Positions 17,465-24,585 of a stretch of 64,000 bases of DNA are shown in pieces. The stretch is from Streptomyces caniscabiei (GTDB lineage Bacteria; Actinomycetota; Actinomycetes; Streptomycetales; Streptomycetaceae): positions 1-64,000 of the forward strand of contig NZ_JABXWI010000029.1 in NCBI RefSeq assembly GCF_014930365.1, given 5' to 3'. Positions within the stretch are counted from its first letter, which is position 1, and every line of letters begins with the position of its first letter. Below the pieces are notes generated by a model. The model ran no database searches and was not told the DNA's origin. It worked only from the letters and a program-made list of their open reading frames with translations. A program made the position numbers and the translations under genes.

Positions 17465-18385
17465 TCAGTCGGAGATCAGGCCCTCCCGGAGCTGCGCCAG
17501 CGTCCGGGTGAGGAGGCGGGAGACGTGCATCTGGGAGATGCCGACCTCCTCGCCGATCTGCGACTGCGTCATGTTCGCGAAGAACCGGAGCATGATGATC
17601 CGGCGCTCACGCGGCGGCAGCTTCGCCAGCAGCGGCTTCAGCGACTCCCGGTACTCCACGCCCTCCAGCGCCGTGTCCTCGTAGCCGAGGCGGTCCGCGA
17701 GGGAGCCCTCACCGCCGTCGTCCTCGGGGGCCGGGGAGTCGAGCGAGGACGCCGTGTAGGCGTTGCCGACGGCGAGGCCGTCGACGACGTCCTCCTCCGA
17801 CACACCCAGGACCGCGGCGAGTTCGGTGACCGTCGGAGAGCGGTCGAGCTTCTGGGAGAGCTCGTCGCTGGCCTTGGTGAGGGCCAGCCGCAGCTCCTGG
17901 AGCCGGCGCGGGACGCGGACCGACCATGAGGTGTCACGGAAGAACCGCTTGATCTCGCCCACGACCGTCGGCATCGCGAACGTCGGGAACTCCACGCCCC
18001 GTTCGCAGTCGAAGCGGTCGATCGCCTTGATCAGGCCGATCGTTCCGACCTGGACGATGTCCTCCATCGGCTCGTTGCGCGACCGGAAACGGGCGGCGGC
18101 GTAACGGACCAGCGGGAGGTTGAGCTCGATCAGGGTGTCCCGGACATAGGCGCGCTCGGGGCTGTTCTCGTCCAGCGCGGCGAGCCGCAGGAACAGGGAG
18201 CGGGACAGGGTGCGGGTGTCGATGTTCGCCGAGGCCGACGAGGCCGGGAACTCAGACGCCGGCGGAGCCTGGGGACCGGGACGGTCCTCAAGCGCCTGAA
18301 GGTCCTGAGGGGCCTGGATAGCGTCGGGCGCGGTCTCGCTCTTGTCGAGCGTGAGCACCTTCGAGCTGCCCTGGTCTGCGGACAT
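17465..18385 (-). CDS. sigN: SigB/SigF-family RNA polymerase sigma factor (sigN)
   Basis: A 306-residue alternative sigma factor of the stress/sporulation group. Regions: Pro/Ala-rich head (1-60); region 2 with LPLVRYAAARF and EDIVQVGTIGLIKAIDRFD (about 95-150); region 3 with PRRLQELRL; region 4 with LPPRERRIIMLRF and TQSQIGEEVGISQMHVSRLL (about 255-300). The ATG at 18385 follows GGGGTGGC, and the extra upstream frame is rejected. The pairing with a second sigma of the same group, and with tadA and upp nearby, matches the sigN-sigF neighbours as I recall them in S. coelicolor. Which of the two is sigN is inferred from that order. Confidence 0.87.
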   Translation of the reverse strand: MSADQGSSKVLTLDKSETAPDAIQAPQDLQALEDRPGPQAPPASEFPASSASANIDTRTLSRSLFLRLAALDENSPERAYVRDTLIELNLPLVRYAAARFRSRNEPMEDIVQVGTIGLIKAIDRFDCERGVEFPTFAMPTVVGEIKRFFRDTSWSVRVPRRLQELRLALTKASDELSQKLDRSPTVTELAAVLGVSEEDVVDGLAVGNAYTASSLDSPAPEDDGGEGSLADRLGYEDTALEGVEYRESLKPLLAKLPPRERRIIMLRFFANMTQSQIGEEVGISQMHVSRLLTRTLAQLREGLISD

Positions 18386-18453
18386 GCCACCCCCTTTGGG
18401 TCGCGGACGGTCGCGGCGGACGCTCCGTCGTAAGGAACGCAGCCTCCACCTGA

Positions 18454-18479
18454 ATACCGGCGGCGAGGCCACGGCAAAC
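18454..18479 (-). promoter_or_regulatory. Candidate SigB-type promoter of sigN
   Basis: On the minus strand GTTT (18479-18476) and CGGTAT (18459-18454) are separated by 16 bases, close to the GTTT-N(14-17)-GGGTAT pattern of Streptomyces SigB/F/N-type promoters. It lies about 70 bp before the sigN ATG. This would allow self-activation by this sigma group. Confidence 0.45.
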
Positions 18480-18523
18480 GCGCTGGGGGAAGAATGTCAC
18501 ACGTCGGCAACGCGATGTAGTGA

Positions 18524-18535
18524 CATGTCGACATG
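18524..18535. repeat. 12-bp palindrome in the sigN upstream region
   Basis: CATGTCGACATG is a perfect palindrome about 140 bp before the sigN start. It could be a regulator site. No known consensus is recognised. The rest of the 18,536-18,805 stretch shows nothing identifiable. Confidence 0.35.
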
Positions 18536-18805
18536 GAGAGGGTGAATAGGCCCTGGAAACAGGGGTTCTGATGGGATTTCAGCGCTGATGGACCTGAAAG
18601 AACCTCAATGAGCGATTCCCTCTCACCGGTGACATCTCGACAGCGCATTCGGTCACGCCCATGGCCTGCACACGCGTACCGCTGGCCGATTCTGTGCGCC
18701 CCGCCTGCCATCGTGCGCCCCGCGTGCCCCACGGTCCATCCGGGAAGAGGCGGGGGTCATTGCTTACCGATGGTTACTCATCTGAGGCGTGGGTTCCGCC
18801 CCCGA

Positions 18806-18854
18806 CAGGGGCGCGGGGAACTGCGCGAGAAGCTCCACACGCCCGCACCCGCGG
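18806..18854 (-). repeat. Dispersed intergenic repeat, copy 5 (inverted)
   Basis: GGGGCGCGGGGAACTGCGCG followed by AGAAGCTCCACACGCCCGCA is the reverse-orientation form of copies 1 and 3. It lies between sigN and sigF. Confidence 0.65.
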
Positions 18855-18884
18855 AACCACAGGAACCCAGCAGACGAGTGGGCC

Positions 18885-19007
18885 CCCGGCGGACCGGGCG
18901 GACCGGGCGGACCGGGCGGACCGGGCGGACCGGGCGGACCGGGCGGACCGGGCGGACCCGGCGGACCCGGCGGACCGGGCGGACCGGGCGGACCCGGCGG
19001 ACCGAGC
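18885..19007 (+). repeat. 9-bp tandem repeat array downstream of sigF
   Basis: About 13 units of GGCGGACCG (some GGCGGACCC) run head to tail, ending 8 bases before the sigF stop codon. On the minus strand this would encode Gly-Pro-Pro, which explains open collagen-like frames here. Those frames lack starts and overlap sigF, so they are not genes. The array is likely length-variable between strains. Confidence 0.9.
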
Positions 19008-19014
19008 GGAGCGC

Positions 19015-19902
19015 CTACGCTTCGATCCGGTTGGCCGACCGCAACCGCGCGAAGCTCCGGGCCAGCAGCCGCGACACATGCATCTGGGAGACCCCCAGCT
19101 CCGCGCTGATCTGCGACTGCGTGAGGTTGCTGTAGTAGCGGAGCAGCAGGATGCGCTGTTCGCGTTCGGGGAGCTGGACGAGGAGATGGCGTACGAGGTC
19201 GCGGTGTTCGACGCCGTCGAGTTCGGGGTCCTCGTAGCCCAGCCGGTCGAGCAGCCCCGGCAGGCCGTCGCCCTCCTGGGCGGCCTCCAGCGAGGTCGCG
19301 TGGTACGAGCGTCCCGCCTCGATGCAGGACAGGACCTCCTCCTCGGTGATGCGCAGCCGCTCGGCGATCTCCGCGGTGGAGGGGGTGCGGCCGAAGGCGG
19401 TGGTGAGGTCCTCGGTCGCGCTGTTCACCTGGACCCACAACTCGTGCAGCCGGCGCGGGACGTGGACCGTGCGCACGTTGTCGCGGAAGTACCGCTTGAT
19501 CTCCCCGACGACGGTCGGCATGGCGAAGGTCGGGAACTGCACGCCGCGGTCCGGGTCGAACCGGTCGATGGCGTTGATCAGTCCGATGGTGCCGACCTGG
19601 ACCACGTCCTCCATCGGCTCGTTGCGGGAGCGGAAGCGGGCGGCCGCGTAGCGCACGAGCGGGAGGTTCGCCTCGATGAGCGCCCCGCGTACGCGGTTGT
19701 GCTCCGGGGTGCCCGGCGCCAGATGCTTCAGCTCGCCGAACAGCACCTGGGTGAGGGCCCGGGTGTCGGCGCCGCGACGTTTCTCCGGGGCGGGGGCCGT
19801 GGCCTGGCTGGTGACCTGGGCCGGCGCGGCATCGGGAGCGGGGACGTCTTCCTGGGGAGGGGCAGTACTGGCCGACACGGTCAACGCCACCTCTTCATCC
19901 AT
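19015..19902 (-). CDS. sigF: Sporulation sigma factor SigF
   Basis: A 295-residue sigma factor. After an acidic/Pro-rich head (1-45) there are region 2 (LIEANLPLVRYAAARF, EDVVQVGTIGLINAIDRFD), region 3 (VPRRLHELWVQVN) and region 4 (LPEREQRILLLRYYSNLTQSQISAELGVSQMHVSRLL). It resembles what I remember of S. coelicolor SigF, which acts late in spore development. I chose ATG 19902 (MDEEVA) over a TTG five codons upstream; the nearby ribosome site GGTTGAG is weak and close. The stop is followed by the 9-bp repeat array instead of a clear terminator. Confidence 0.87.
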   Translation of the reverse strand: MDEEVALTVSASTAPPQEDVPAPDAAPAQVTSQATAPAPEKRRGADTRALTQVLFGELKHLAPGTPEHNRVRGALIEANLPLVRYAAARFRSRNEPMEDVVQVGTIGLINAIDRFDPDRGVQFPTFAMPTVVGEIKRYFRDNVRTVHVPRRLHELWVQVNSATEDLTTAFGRTPSTAEIAERLRITEEEVLSCIEAGRSYHATSLEAAQEGDGLPGLLDRLGYEDPELDGVEHRDLVRHLLVQLPEREQRILLLRYYSNLTQSQISAELGVSQMHVSRLLARSFARLRSANRIEA

Positions 19903-19980
19903 CAACTCAACCGTCAAAAGCGGTCATAGCATCACAAGACATGTGCACTGTGATCAAGCACCGCATATCGCCGTGTTGAG

Positions 19981-20011
19981 AAAAAAGCCCCGCGCTACGA
20001 GAGCGCGGGGC
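19981..20011 (-). terminator. Terminator of the Dabb-domain gene
   Basis: AGCGCGGGGC (20002-20011) pairs with GCCCCGCGCT (19987-19996) and on the minus strand runs into TTTTTT. It separates the Dabb-domain gene (20058-20351) from sigF. Confidence 0.88.
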
Positions 20012-20057
20012 GGAGAAAAGCGATGGGGGGAGGCGAAGACGGGAGGGGTGGGGCGGC

Positions 20058-20351
20058 TCAGAACTCGTAGTCGGCGATGATCCAGGTCGCGAACTCGCGC
20101 CACAGCGCCACGCCCGCCTGGTGGTCCGGGTGCTCGACGTACGTACGCAGCGCGTCCGCGTCGTCGAACGCCGAGTTGATCGCGAAGTCGTAGGCGATGG
20201 GGCGGTCGCTGACGTTCCAGCCCAGCTCCCAGAAGCGGATCTCCCCGATCGTGCCGTCGAGCGCGCGGAACGCGTCCACACCCTTCACGACCCGCGGGTC
20301 GTCACGCTCGACGCCCTCGTTGAGCTTGAAGAGGACCAGGTGGCGGATCAT
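20058..20351 (-). CDS. Dabb (stress-responsive A/B barrel) domain protein
   Basis: The 97-residue protein fills a single ferredoxin-like dimeric alpha/beta-barrel domain. It starts MIRHLVLFKLNEGVERDDP, has the central NVSDRPIAYDFAINSAFDDADALRTY and ends HPDHQAGVALWREFATWIIADYEF, all typical of the family. Members include stress proteins and small cyclases, but most actinobacterial ones have no known role. It is followed by a strong terminator and preceded by the 58-residue gene on the same strand (gap 48 bp). Confidence 0.92.
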   Translation of the reverse strand: MIRHLVLFKLNEGVERDDPRVVKGVDAFRALDGTIGEIRFWELGWNVSDRPIAYDFAINSAFDDADALRTYVEHPDHQAGVALWREFATWIIADYEF

Positions 20352-20399
20352 GGGCGCTCCGGAAACGGTCGTACGAGGTACTGGGCGAGGGGCGTGCCG

Positions 20400-20576
20400 C
20401 TACTGGGCTCCGTCGGCGATCCAGGTGAAGAAGTCGCCGATGGACCGGGCGGCGTTCGAGACACCCTCGAAGCCTATCTGGACGTAGTCGGCGGCCTTGG
20501 CCGGGTCCGTGATGATCACGTAGAGCACGAAGACCACGAGCACGTACAGCGCGATCTTCTTCCCCTGCACCGCCAC
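20400..20576 (-). CDS. Conserved 58-residue membrane-anchored protein
   Basis: A short gene reading MAVQGKKIALYVLVVFVLY at its N-terminus. It starts at GTG 20576, five bases after GGGGGAGG. A single hydrophobic helix (about 8-22) is followed by an amphipathic tail (YVQIGFEGVSNAARS, then IGDFFTWIADGAQ). The good ribosome site and protein-like tail make it likely real. It is probably cotranscribed with the Dabb-domain gene. The function is unknown. Confidence 0.7.
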   Translation of the reverse strand: MAVQGKKIALYVLVVFVLYVIITDPAKAADYVQIGFEGVSNAARSIGDFFTWIADGAQ

Positions 20577-20689
20577 CGCGGCCTCCCCCGCCTCTTGTGC
20601 CCTGTGGGCCCCATGGGTCCCTCTTTGTCGGCGGCGAGTGTAACCCGATCATGCGTTCGTAGGAGAGGCTGCGAACCCGTGAACGCAGG

Positions 20690-20720
20690 AAGGGCCCCGT
20701 CTGACGACGGGGCCCTTCTT
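20690..20720. terminator. Chromosomal hairpin formerly downstream of tRNA-Ser
   Basis: AAGGGCCCCGTC pairs with GACGGGGCCCTT around a short loop, next to the left attachment core. Before the element inserted, this stood just after the tRNA-Ser 3' end and probably ended its transcript. Confidence 0.7.
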
Positions 20721-20777
20721 CAGCGGTAGCGGAGGGATTTGAACCCTCGGTGACTTGCGCCACACTCGCTTTCGAGG
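20721..20777 (-). repeat. attL core (tRNA-Ser 3' fragment)
   Basis: 57 bp identical to 34563-34619. On the minus strand it runs from the anticodon loop through the T arm to the acceptor end. It is a non-functional tRNA fragment left by integration. Confidence 0.93.
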
Positions 20778-20883
20778 TCTGCTCCCACCTGCGGAAACAG
20801 TGTTCGAGGGTGTCCAACCCCGTTCATTCCCGTACTCGCGCCCGGCACGTGAACGGCTACGACCGGCATCGGACGGGGGTGAA

Positions 20884-20904
20884 TGAGACGGAAACTGAGA
20901 CGGA
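20884..20904 (+). repeat. Left arm-type integrase repeat
   Basis: A 21-bp sequence made of two GAGACGGA units separated by AACT. It is perfectly repeated at 34498-34518 near the other end and lies 106 bp inside the left core. These are likely arm-binding sites for the integrase N-terminal domain. Confidence 0.65.
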
Positions 20905-20943
20905 GTGCGGACCGGCTGACCTGTGCGTCTGTACCCGTCAGAG

Positions 20944-21621
20944 TTAGGGGCGGGAGGCTTCCAGGGCTGCGATCACGGCCGCCGGGTCGCCGTCGTACAA
21001 CACGTGCGCCTCATCTCCCTGTGGAGGGACGAACCGCTTGCGGTACCGCTGTAGGTCGCTCTCAGAGAAGTAGATCGAGTTGGGATCGTTCGCGTGGAAG
21101 TCGTTGCGCTTGCTGATCCTCGCCCACAGCTCGTCATGGCTGGCGGCTAGGTAGACGAGTACAGGAGTCGCGCCGGCGTCGGTGGCAATCGCTCGCCACT
21201 TCGCCCGGTCCTCCGGGGTCCAGAAGCCGTGGTCAACGACGACATCGTGCCCGGCCTTGAGTTGCTCCCGCAGGTCGGCAGCCACGTCTTCGAGGACGGG
21301 CCGCTCAAGGGTGGGGAAGACGCCACGGGGGAAGTCCACGCCGTAGACGCCGTGCCGGCGGAACATCTCCTCGTCCGGGCACAGTCGTATGAACCCGCGG
21401 GCGGTCAGGGTGCGGGAAAGAGTCGTCTTGCCGGAGCCGGGGAGCCCGGCCATAAGGACGCAGAACGGCGGGTGTGGGTGCATCGATCTCGTCGTGGTTC
21501 GGGAGATGGCAGCCACCTCCGCTTCGGCTTCGTGCTTGATTGTGCCAGTCCTGCGGGCCGCAGACAGTGCTCCTAGGCGGTCGTCTAGCGCACTTATGAG
21601 CGGGTCGCCCACGACCGTCAC
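20944..21621 (-). CDS. P-loop kinase (zeta-toxin/polynucleotide-kinase-like)
   Basis: A 225-residue ATP-binding protein. The Walker A motif is GLPGSGKTTLSRTL (about residues 57-70), followed by CPDEEMFRRHG and VVVDHGFWTPEDRAKWR, the layout of AAA_33/zeta-toxin-like small-molecule or nucleic-acid kinases. The lid-like C-terminal part has SESDLQRYRKRFVPP. Start GTG 21621 lies 7 bases after GGAGG and overlaps the GntR stop (GTGA), so the two proteins are made together. An upstream ATG in frame exists but lies inside the GntR gene. In pSAM2-type elements the corresponding place holds transfer-control genes (Nudix protein Pif); a similar control or toxin role here is inference. Confidence 0.8.
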   Translation of the reverse strand: MTVVGDPLISALDDRLGALSAARRTGTIKHEAEAEVAAISRTTTRSMHPHPPFCVLMAGLPGSGKTTLSRTLTARGFIRLCPDEEMFRRHGVYGVDFPRGVFPTLERPVLEDVAADLREQLKAGHDVVVDHGFWTPEDRAKWRAIATDAGATPVLVYLAASHDELWARISKRNDFHANDPNSIYFSESDLQRYRKRFVPPQGDEAHVLYDGDPAAVIAALEASRP

Positions 21622-22376
21622 GGGGAAACCTCCGATTCTGTGCGCCATGTGCGGCCGGGTCCGCCGAGGTCCACGCCGTACTCCACGATGTTGCCCTCAC
21701 TGTCCACGAACTTGGCTGTCATCACGACCACCGGGTCGGTCGGCAGGTTGCCAGGGTCCAGTTCCAGGAGTCGGGCGTACTCCGGCGTCACCAGGCGCGC
21801 GGACGCAGTGTCGATGCGGTGGCTGATCGGGTGACCGGTCGCCTGAGCAATGAGCTGGAGCGACGTTCCCCCTGTCAGGCGCGCGCTCTCTGCTAGCTGG
21901 GGGATCAGCTTCCCGTACCGGGCGGGAATCCACGACGTGCTGTGAGCGACGATGCCGTGCCGGTCCCTATATACGCGGCTACGGCGCACCACATCGGATC
22001 CGGGCTGAATGTCCAGCGCTTGCGCCACTTCATCCGGCGCAGGCACCACGGCAGCCTGGTGCGAGTCGGACCGCTCGCCTGCCCCCCAGCTCGACCCGGT
22101 ACGGCGTCCCCGGTCCTGTCGCTGCGCCCCTGACGACATCGGCGCCGGCTGGTCCAGTACTTCGGTACCGATGCCGTGGATGCCACGGACAAGCCCCTCG
22201 TTGCGCAGCTTGCGCAGGGCTTTCTCGGCTGTCGCCGTGCTCACCTTCCACTCTTCCGAGAGGTTCTTGATGCTCGGCAAGAGCGTTCCCGGCGGTAGCT
22301 GACCGGACGTAATCAGCTCCATGTAGTGGGCAGCAATCCTCGCGTACGGCGCCCGATTATCGGCCTGGCCTGCCAT
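21618..22376 (-). CDS. GntR/UTRA transcriptional repressor (KorSA-type)
   Basis: A 252-residue repressor. The GntR winged helix spans about 10-78 (YMELITSGQLPPGTLLPSIKNLSEEWKVSTATAEKALRKLRNEGL), then a linker. The UTRA effector domain spans about 105-245 (VVRRSRVYRDRHGIVAHSTSWIP, ending FVDSEGNIVEYGVD). KorSA-like proteins silence AICE transfer and excision genes and are themselves autoregulated. The start is ATG 22376 after GGAGCGGG. Its own upstream region carries three GGTTCCCT/AGGGAACC half-sites shared with the divergent transfer operon. Confidence 0.88.
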   Translation of the reverse strand: MAGQADNRAPYARIAAHYMELITSGQLPPGTLLPSIKNLSEEWKVSTATAEKALRKLRNEGLVRGIHGIGTEVLDQPAPMSSGAQRQDRGRRTGSSWGAGERSDSHQAAVVPAPDEVAQALDIQPGSDVVRRSRVYRDRHGIVAHSTSWIPARYGKLIPQLAESARLTGGTSLQLIAQATGHPISHRIDTASARLVTPEYARLLELDPGNLPTDPVVVMTAKFVDSEGNIVEYGVDLGGPGRTWRTESEVSP

Positions 22377-22401
22377 GGTGCCCGCTCCTTGTCGTCACTT
22401 C

Positions 22402-22457
22402 CCTGAGGTTCCCTAGCTTACCGCTTGACACCGCAGGGAACCCTAGGGAACCTTAGG
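22402..22457. promoter_or_regulatory. KorSA-type operator cluster between repressor and transfer operon
   Basis: CCTGAGGTTCCCTAG (22402-22416) is inverted as CTAGGGAACCTTAGG (22443-22457), a 14/15 match. AGGGAACC also occurs at 22435-22442 and 22445-22452, exactly 10 bp apart. A TTGACA -35-like box (22425-22430) reading rightwards sits between the sites, so the bound repressor would cover the transfer promoter. Confidence 0.65.
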
Positions 22458-22530
22458 GATGTGCCCGCCGGTCAGATCGGTTGAGCGGCGAGCACCTCGA
22501 CACACCTGTGTCCGCCGCCCGGAGGGCTCC

Positions 22531-22707
22531 GTGAAACGGGCTCGAAGGAAGCGCCGGCTCTTTGACAACTGAATGGGGATCACGCCGCCTCTCCTCGGCC
22601 AAGTAGGCGGCTACGCGGACTTCCGCGTGAGGTACAGCGCGATTCGACCATTCCGCTGCTGCTGCGGCCGGTTGCCTCCGCTGCACGTCTCGTACGTGCA
22701 GCGCTGA
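22531..22707 (+). other. Leader region with two possible micro-ORFs
   Basis: The gap 22,460-22,806 precedes the transfer operon. It contains a GTG-started 13-codon frame (22531-22572, MKRARRKRRLFDN) with a GGAGGG ribosome site, followed at once by an ATG frame of 44 codons ending at 22707. The first is a very basic peptide with a good ribosome site and could be translated. The second has weaker support. A hairpin CCCGGTG/CACCGGG lies near 22745-22765. No larger gene is present. Confidence 0.3.
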
Positions 22708-22806
22708 GGGGAGCCGGACATTCCGACTTCAACGGCGCGCGGCCCCGGTGCTGGAACACCGGGACCGCTGTTCGGGCCGTTCCTGTACGAGAGGAACCAC
22801 GACCCT

Positions 22807-23076
22807 ATGAGCACCATCGTCACTGTTCAGGACGCTGTTACCGCGTTCGCCGACTTCATGGAGCCGACGAACGCCGAGCTGGACGCGATCGAGCAGGAGG
22901 CCCCGCTGATCCTGGCGGAGGTCGACCTGCTCGACGCGCAGATCATCGCGCTCCACCACGCGCCGAACGAGGTGGACGCCAAGCGGTTGCGCCGGGCTTT
23001 CGGCAAGGTGCTGCACGAGCGCCGGGTACTGGCCAACCGCACCGCCACCGACCGCACGGCCGGCGGTGCCGCATGA
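22807..23076 (+). CDS. DUF6284 family small protein
   Basis: The 89-residue, mostly helical acidic protein has MEPTNAELDAIEQEAPLILAEVDLLDAQI and a basic end RLRRAFGKVLHERRVLANR. This is the pattern of DUF6284, a family I associate with Streptomyces integrative elements, where it opens the small-gene transfer operon. The ATG follows GAGAGGAA. Its stop overlaps the next start (ATGA). The function is unknown. Confidence 0.75.
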   Translation: MSTIVTVQDAVTAFADFMEPTNAELDAIEQEAPLILAEVDLLDAQIIALHHAPNEVDAKRLRRAFGKVLHERRVLANRTATDRTAGGAA

Positions 23077-23288
23077 GCCGGGCCCTGATGTACGCCCTCG
23101 TCCTCCCGCTGTTCGCGGCGGAGGTCTTCGCTCAGTTCGTCGCCCACGACCAGCAGTGGACGACCGTGTTCGCCGTGCTCGCCCTGGGCGTGCTCGCGGT
23201 CCGCTACCTGCTCGGTCCGCAGACCGACGACGAGACGTGCCCGCCCGACTGCCCCAAGTGCCGCGAGTCGCTGGGGGAGGACCTGTGA
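23073..23288 (+). CDS. Small membrane protein with Cys motif
   Basis: 71 residues with two hydrophobic helices (about 5-22 and 30-48) and a short tail carrying CPPDCPKC, a possible metal-binding or disulphide knot. It overlaps its neighbours on both sides by 4 bp. It is probably a transfer or spread accessory protein. The family is not recognised. Confidence 0.7.
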   Translation: MSRALMYALVLPLFAAEVFAQFVAHDQQWTTVFAVLALGVLAVRYLLGPQTDDETCPPDCPKCRESLGEDL

Positions 23289-23734
23289 GCGCGGAACGCA
23301 ACCTGAGCGCCGCGCACGCCGAGGTCAAGGCGGAGATCGCGCGGACCGACACGAAGACCGGTCTGCTGCTGGCGTTCATCGGCGCGGTACTGGCCGGTGC
23401 CTGGACGGTCGCCAAGGACACCCCGCTCACCCTGCCCGCCTACATCGTGGGCGGGGTCGGCATGGCAGTGCTGGTCGTGGCGGCTGGTCTGCTGCTGCGG
23501 TCGGTACGGCCGAACCTCAAGGGCCGTCACGGTTTCCCGCTGTGGGCGACGCTCACCGCCGAGGAGATCACGGCCACGCTCGCCGAGGTCGACCTGAGCG
23601 CGGACATCGCCGGCCTGTCCCGGCTGGCGGTCGCGAAGTTCACCGGTCTGCGTCGCGCCATCGACCTCACCTGCGCCGGCGGGGCGTTGCTCGCCCTCGC
23701 GGTGCTGGTCGCTGTGGTGGGGGGTGCGGCATGA
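23285..23734 (+). CDS. PycTM/DUF5706-type membrane protein (Pycsar-effector-like)
   Basis: The 149-residue product has an N-terminal helix AEVKAEIARTDTKTGLLLAFIGAVLAGAW leading into membrane helix 1. Helix 2 is about 53-72, then a cytoplasmic loop (about 80-120), and helix 3 is at the C-terminus. The D-x-K-x-x-LL-x-F-x-G entry is what I associate with PycTM (formerly DUF5706), the membrane-damaging effector of cyclic-nucleotide (Pycsar) phage defence. No nucleotide cyclase gene is seen beside it. In this operon it may instead serve plasmid spread. GTG 23285 overlaps the upstream stop; the downstream gene overlaps it by ATGA. Confidence 0.72.
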   Translation: MSAERNLSAAHAEVKAEIARTDTKTGLLLAFIGAVLAGAWTVAKDTPLTLPAYIVGGVGMAVLVVAAGLLLRSVRPNLKGRHGFPLWATLTAEEITATLAEVDLSADIAGLSRLAVAKFTGLRRAIDLTCAGGALLALAVLVAVVGGAA

Positions 23735-24585
23735 GGGGCAAGACCGTTCTTCCCGCTGTCGCGATGACGGCGGTGTCCATGGTCCTCACGCTCGCGGTGG
23801 TGCTGATGTGGCTGGGCACGGCTGTGCCGTGGCCGGTCGCGCTGGTCGTCGGTCTCGGCATCGACGGGGGATGGCTGGCCACCCTCGCCTATGAGCGCCG
23901 TCTCGCCGCGCAGGGCGACCACAGCCGGACCGTCACGGCGGTCGGCTGGTCGTTCGGCCTCATCGCGACCGGCGTCCTCATCGCCCACGCCCTGACCGCC
24001 GAACACTCCGTCGGTGCGTGGCTGGCCGTGGCATGGCTGCCGATCGCTGCCAAGGCTTTGTGGCTGGTGCATGGGCTTTGGGAGCGAACCGCGCTCACCC
24101 CGTCCGCGCTCGGTGCGATCCGGGGAATCCAGCAAGAGGCACGCGACGAAGCGGCCGTTGCCCGTGCCCGGTTGCGGGCGGAAGCAGCCACCGAGGAGAC
24201 CCGGCTCACGGCCGTGACGGAAGCAGGCGCCCGCGTCGCACGCGTGCAGTCCAAGACCGCCGCCACCCTCGCCGGGGCGTGGTCGACGCTGGAGACGGCA
24301 CGCAACGGCGAGGACACCGGCAGGGCGCTGACCAGCGTGACGGCCCGCGTCACACCCGGCGTCACACCCCGGTGGGAACTGCCCGTGTGGGGCCCCACCG
24401 AGACCCTGCCCGCGCTGGAGTCCGCCCCCGCGCTCACCGACGCTCAGCTTGACGCGCTGGTCGACGAGATCCGTCACAGCCAGAGTCCGGCCCTGTCCTA
24501 CCGCGAGATGTCCGCCCGGTTCCGCGCGGCCGGCCACTCCGCTTCCGAGGTCCGTCTGCGGGCGGCGTGGAAGCGGGTCGCCTGA
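23731..24585 (+). CDS. DUF2637-type/SpdB-like transfer protein
   Basis: The 284-residue protein has four membrane helices in the first 115 residues (LPAVAMTAVSMVLTLAVVLM, GLGIDGGWLATLAYE and so on). A helical Ala/Arg/Glu-rich segment with coiled-coil character follows (about 128-185). The C-terminal region ends in a helix-turn-helix-like SYREMSARFRAAGHSASEVRLRAAWKR. That combination matches SpdB/DUF2637 proteins of Streptomyces plasmids, which help conjugating DNA spread along the mycelium. It is the core membrane partner expected for TraB. It is translationally coupled to the PycTM gene. Confidence 0.8.
   Translation: MRGKTVLPAVAMTAVSMVLTLAVVLMWLGTAVPWPVALVVGLGIDGGWLATLAYERRLAAQGDHSRTVTAVGWSFGLIATGVLIAHALTAEHSVGAWLAVAWLPIAAKALWLVHGLWERTALTPSALGAIRGIQQEARDEAAVARARLRAEAATEETRLTAVTEAGARVARVQSKTAATLAGAWSTLETARNGEDTGRALTSVTARVTPGVTPRWELPVWGPTETLPALESAPALTDAQLDALVDEIRHSQSPALSYREMSARFRAAGHSASEVRLRAAWKRVA

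Noticed and set aside
18764..19438. Minus-strand frame with repeated Gly-Pro-Pro (collagen-like)
   Set aside because: It is the translation of the 9-bp intergenic repeat and overlaps sigF in another frame. No start codon with a ribosome site is present.
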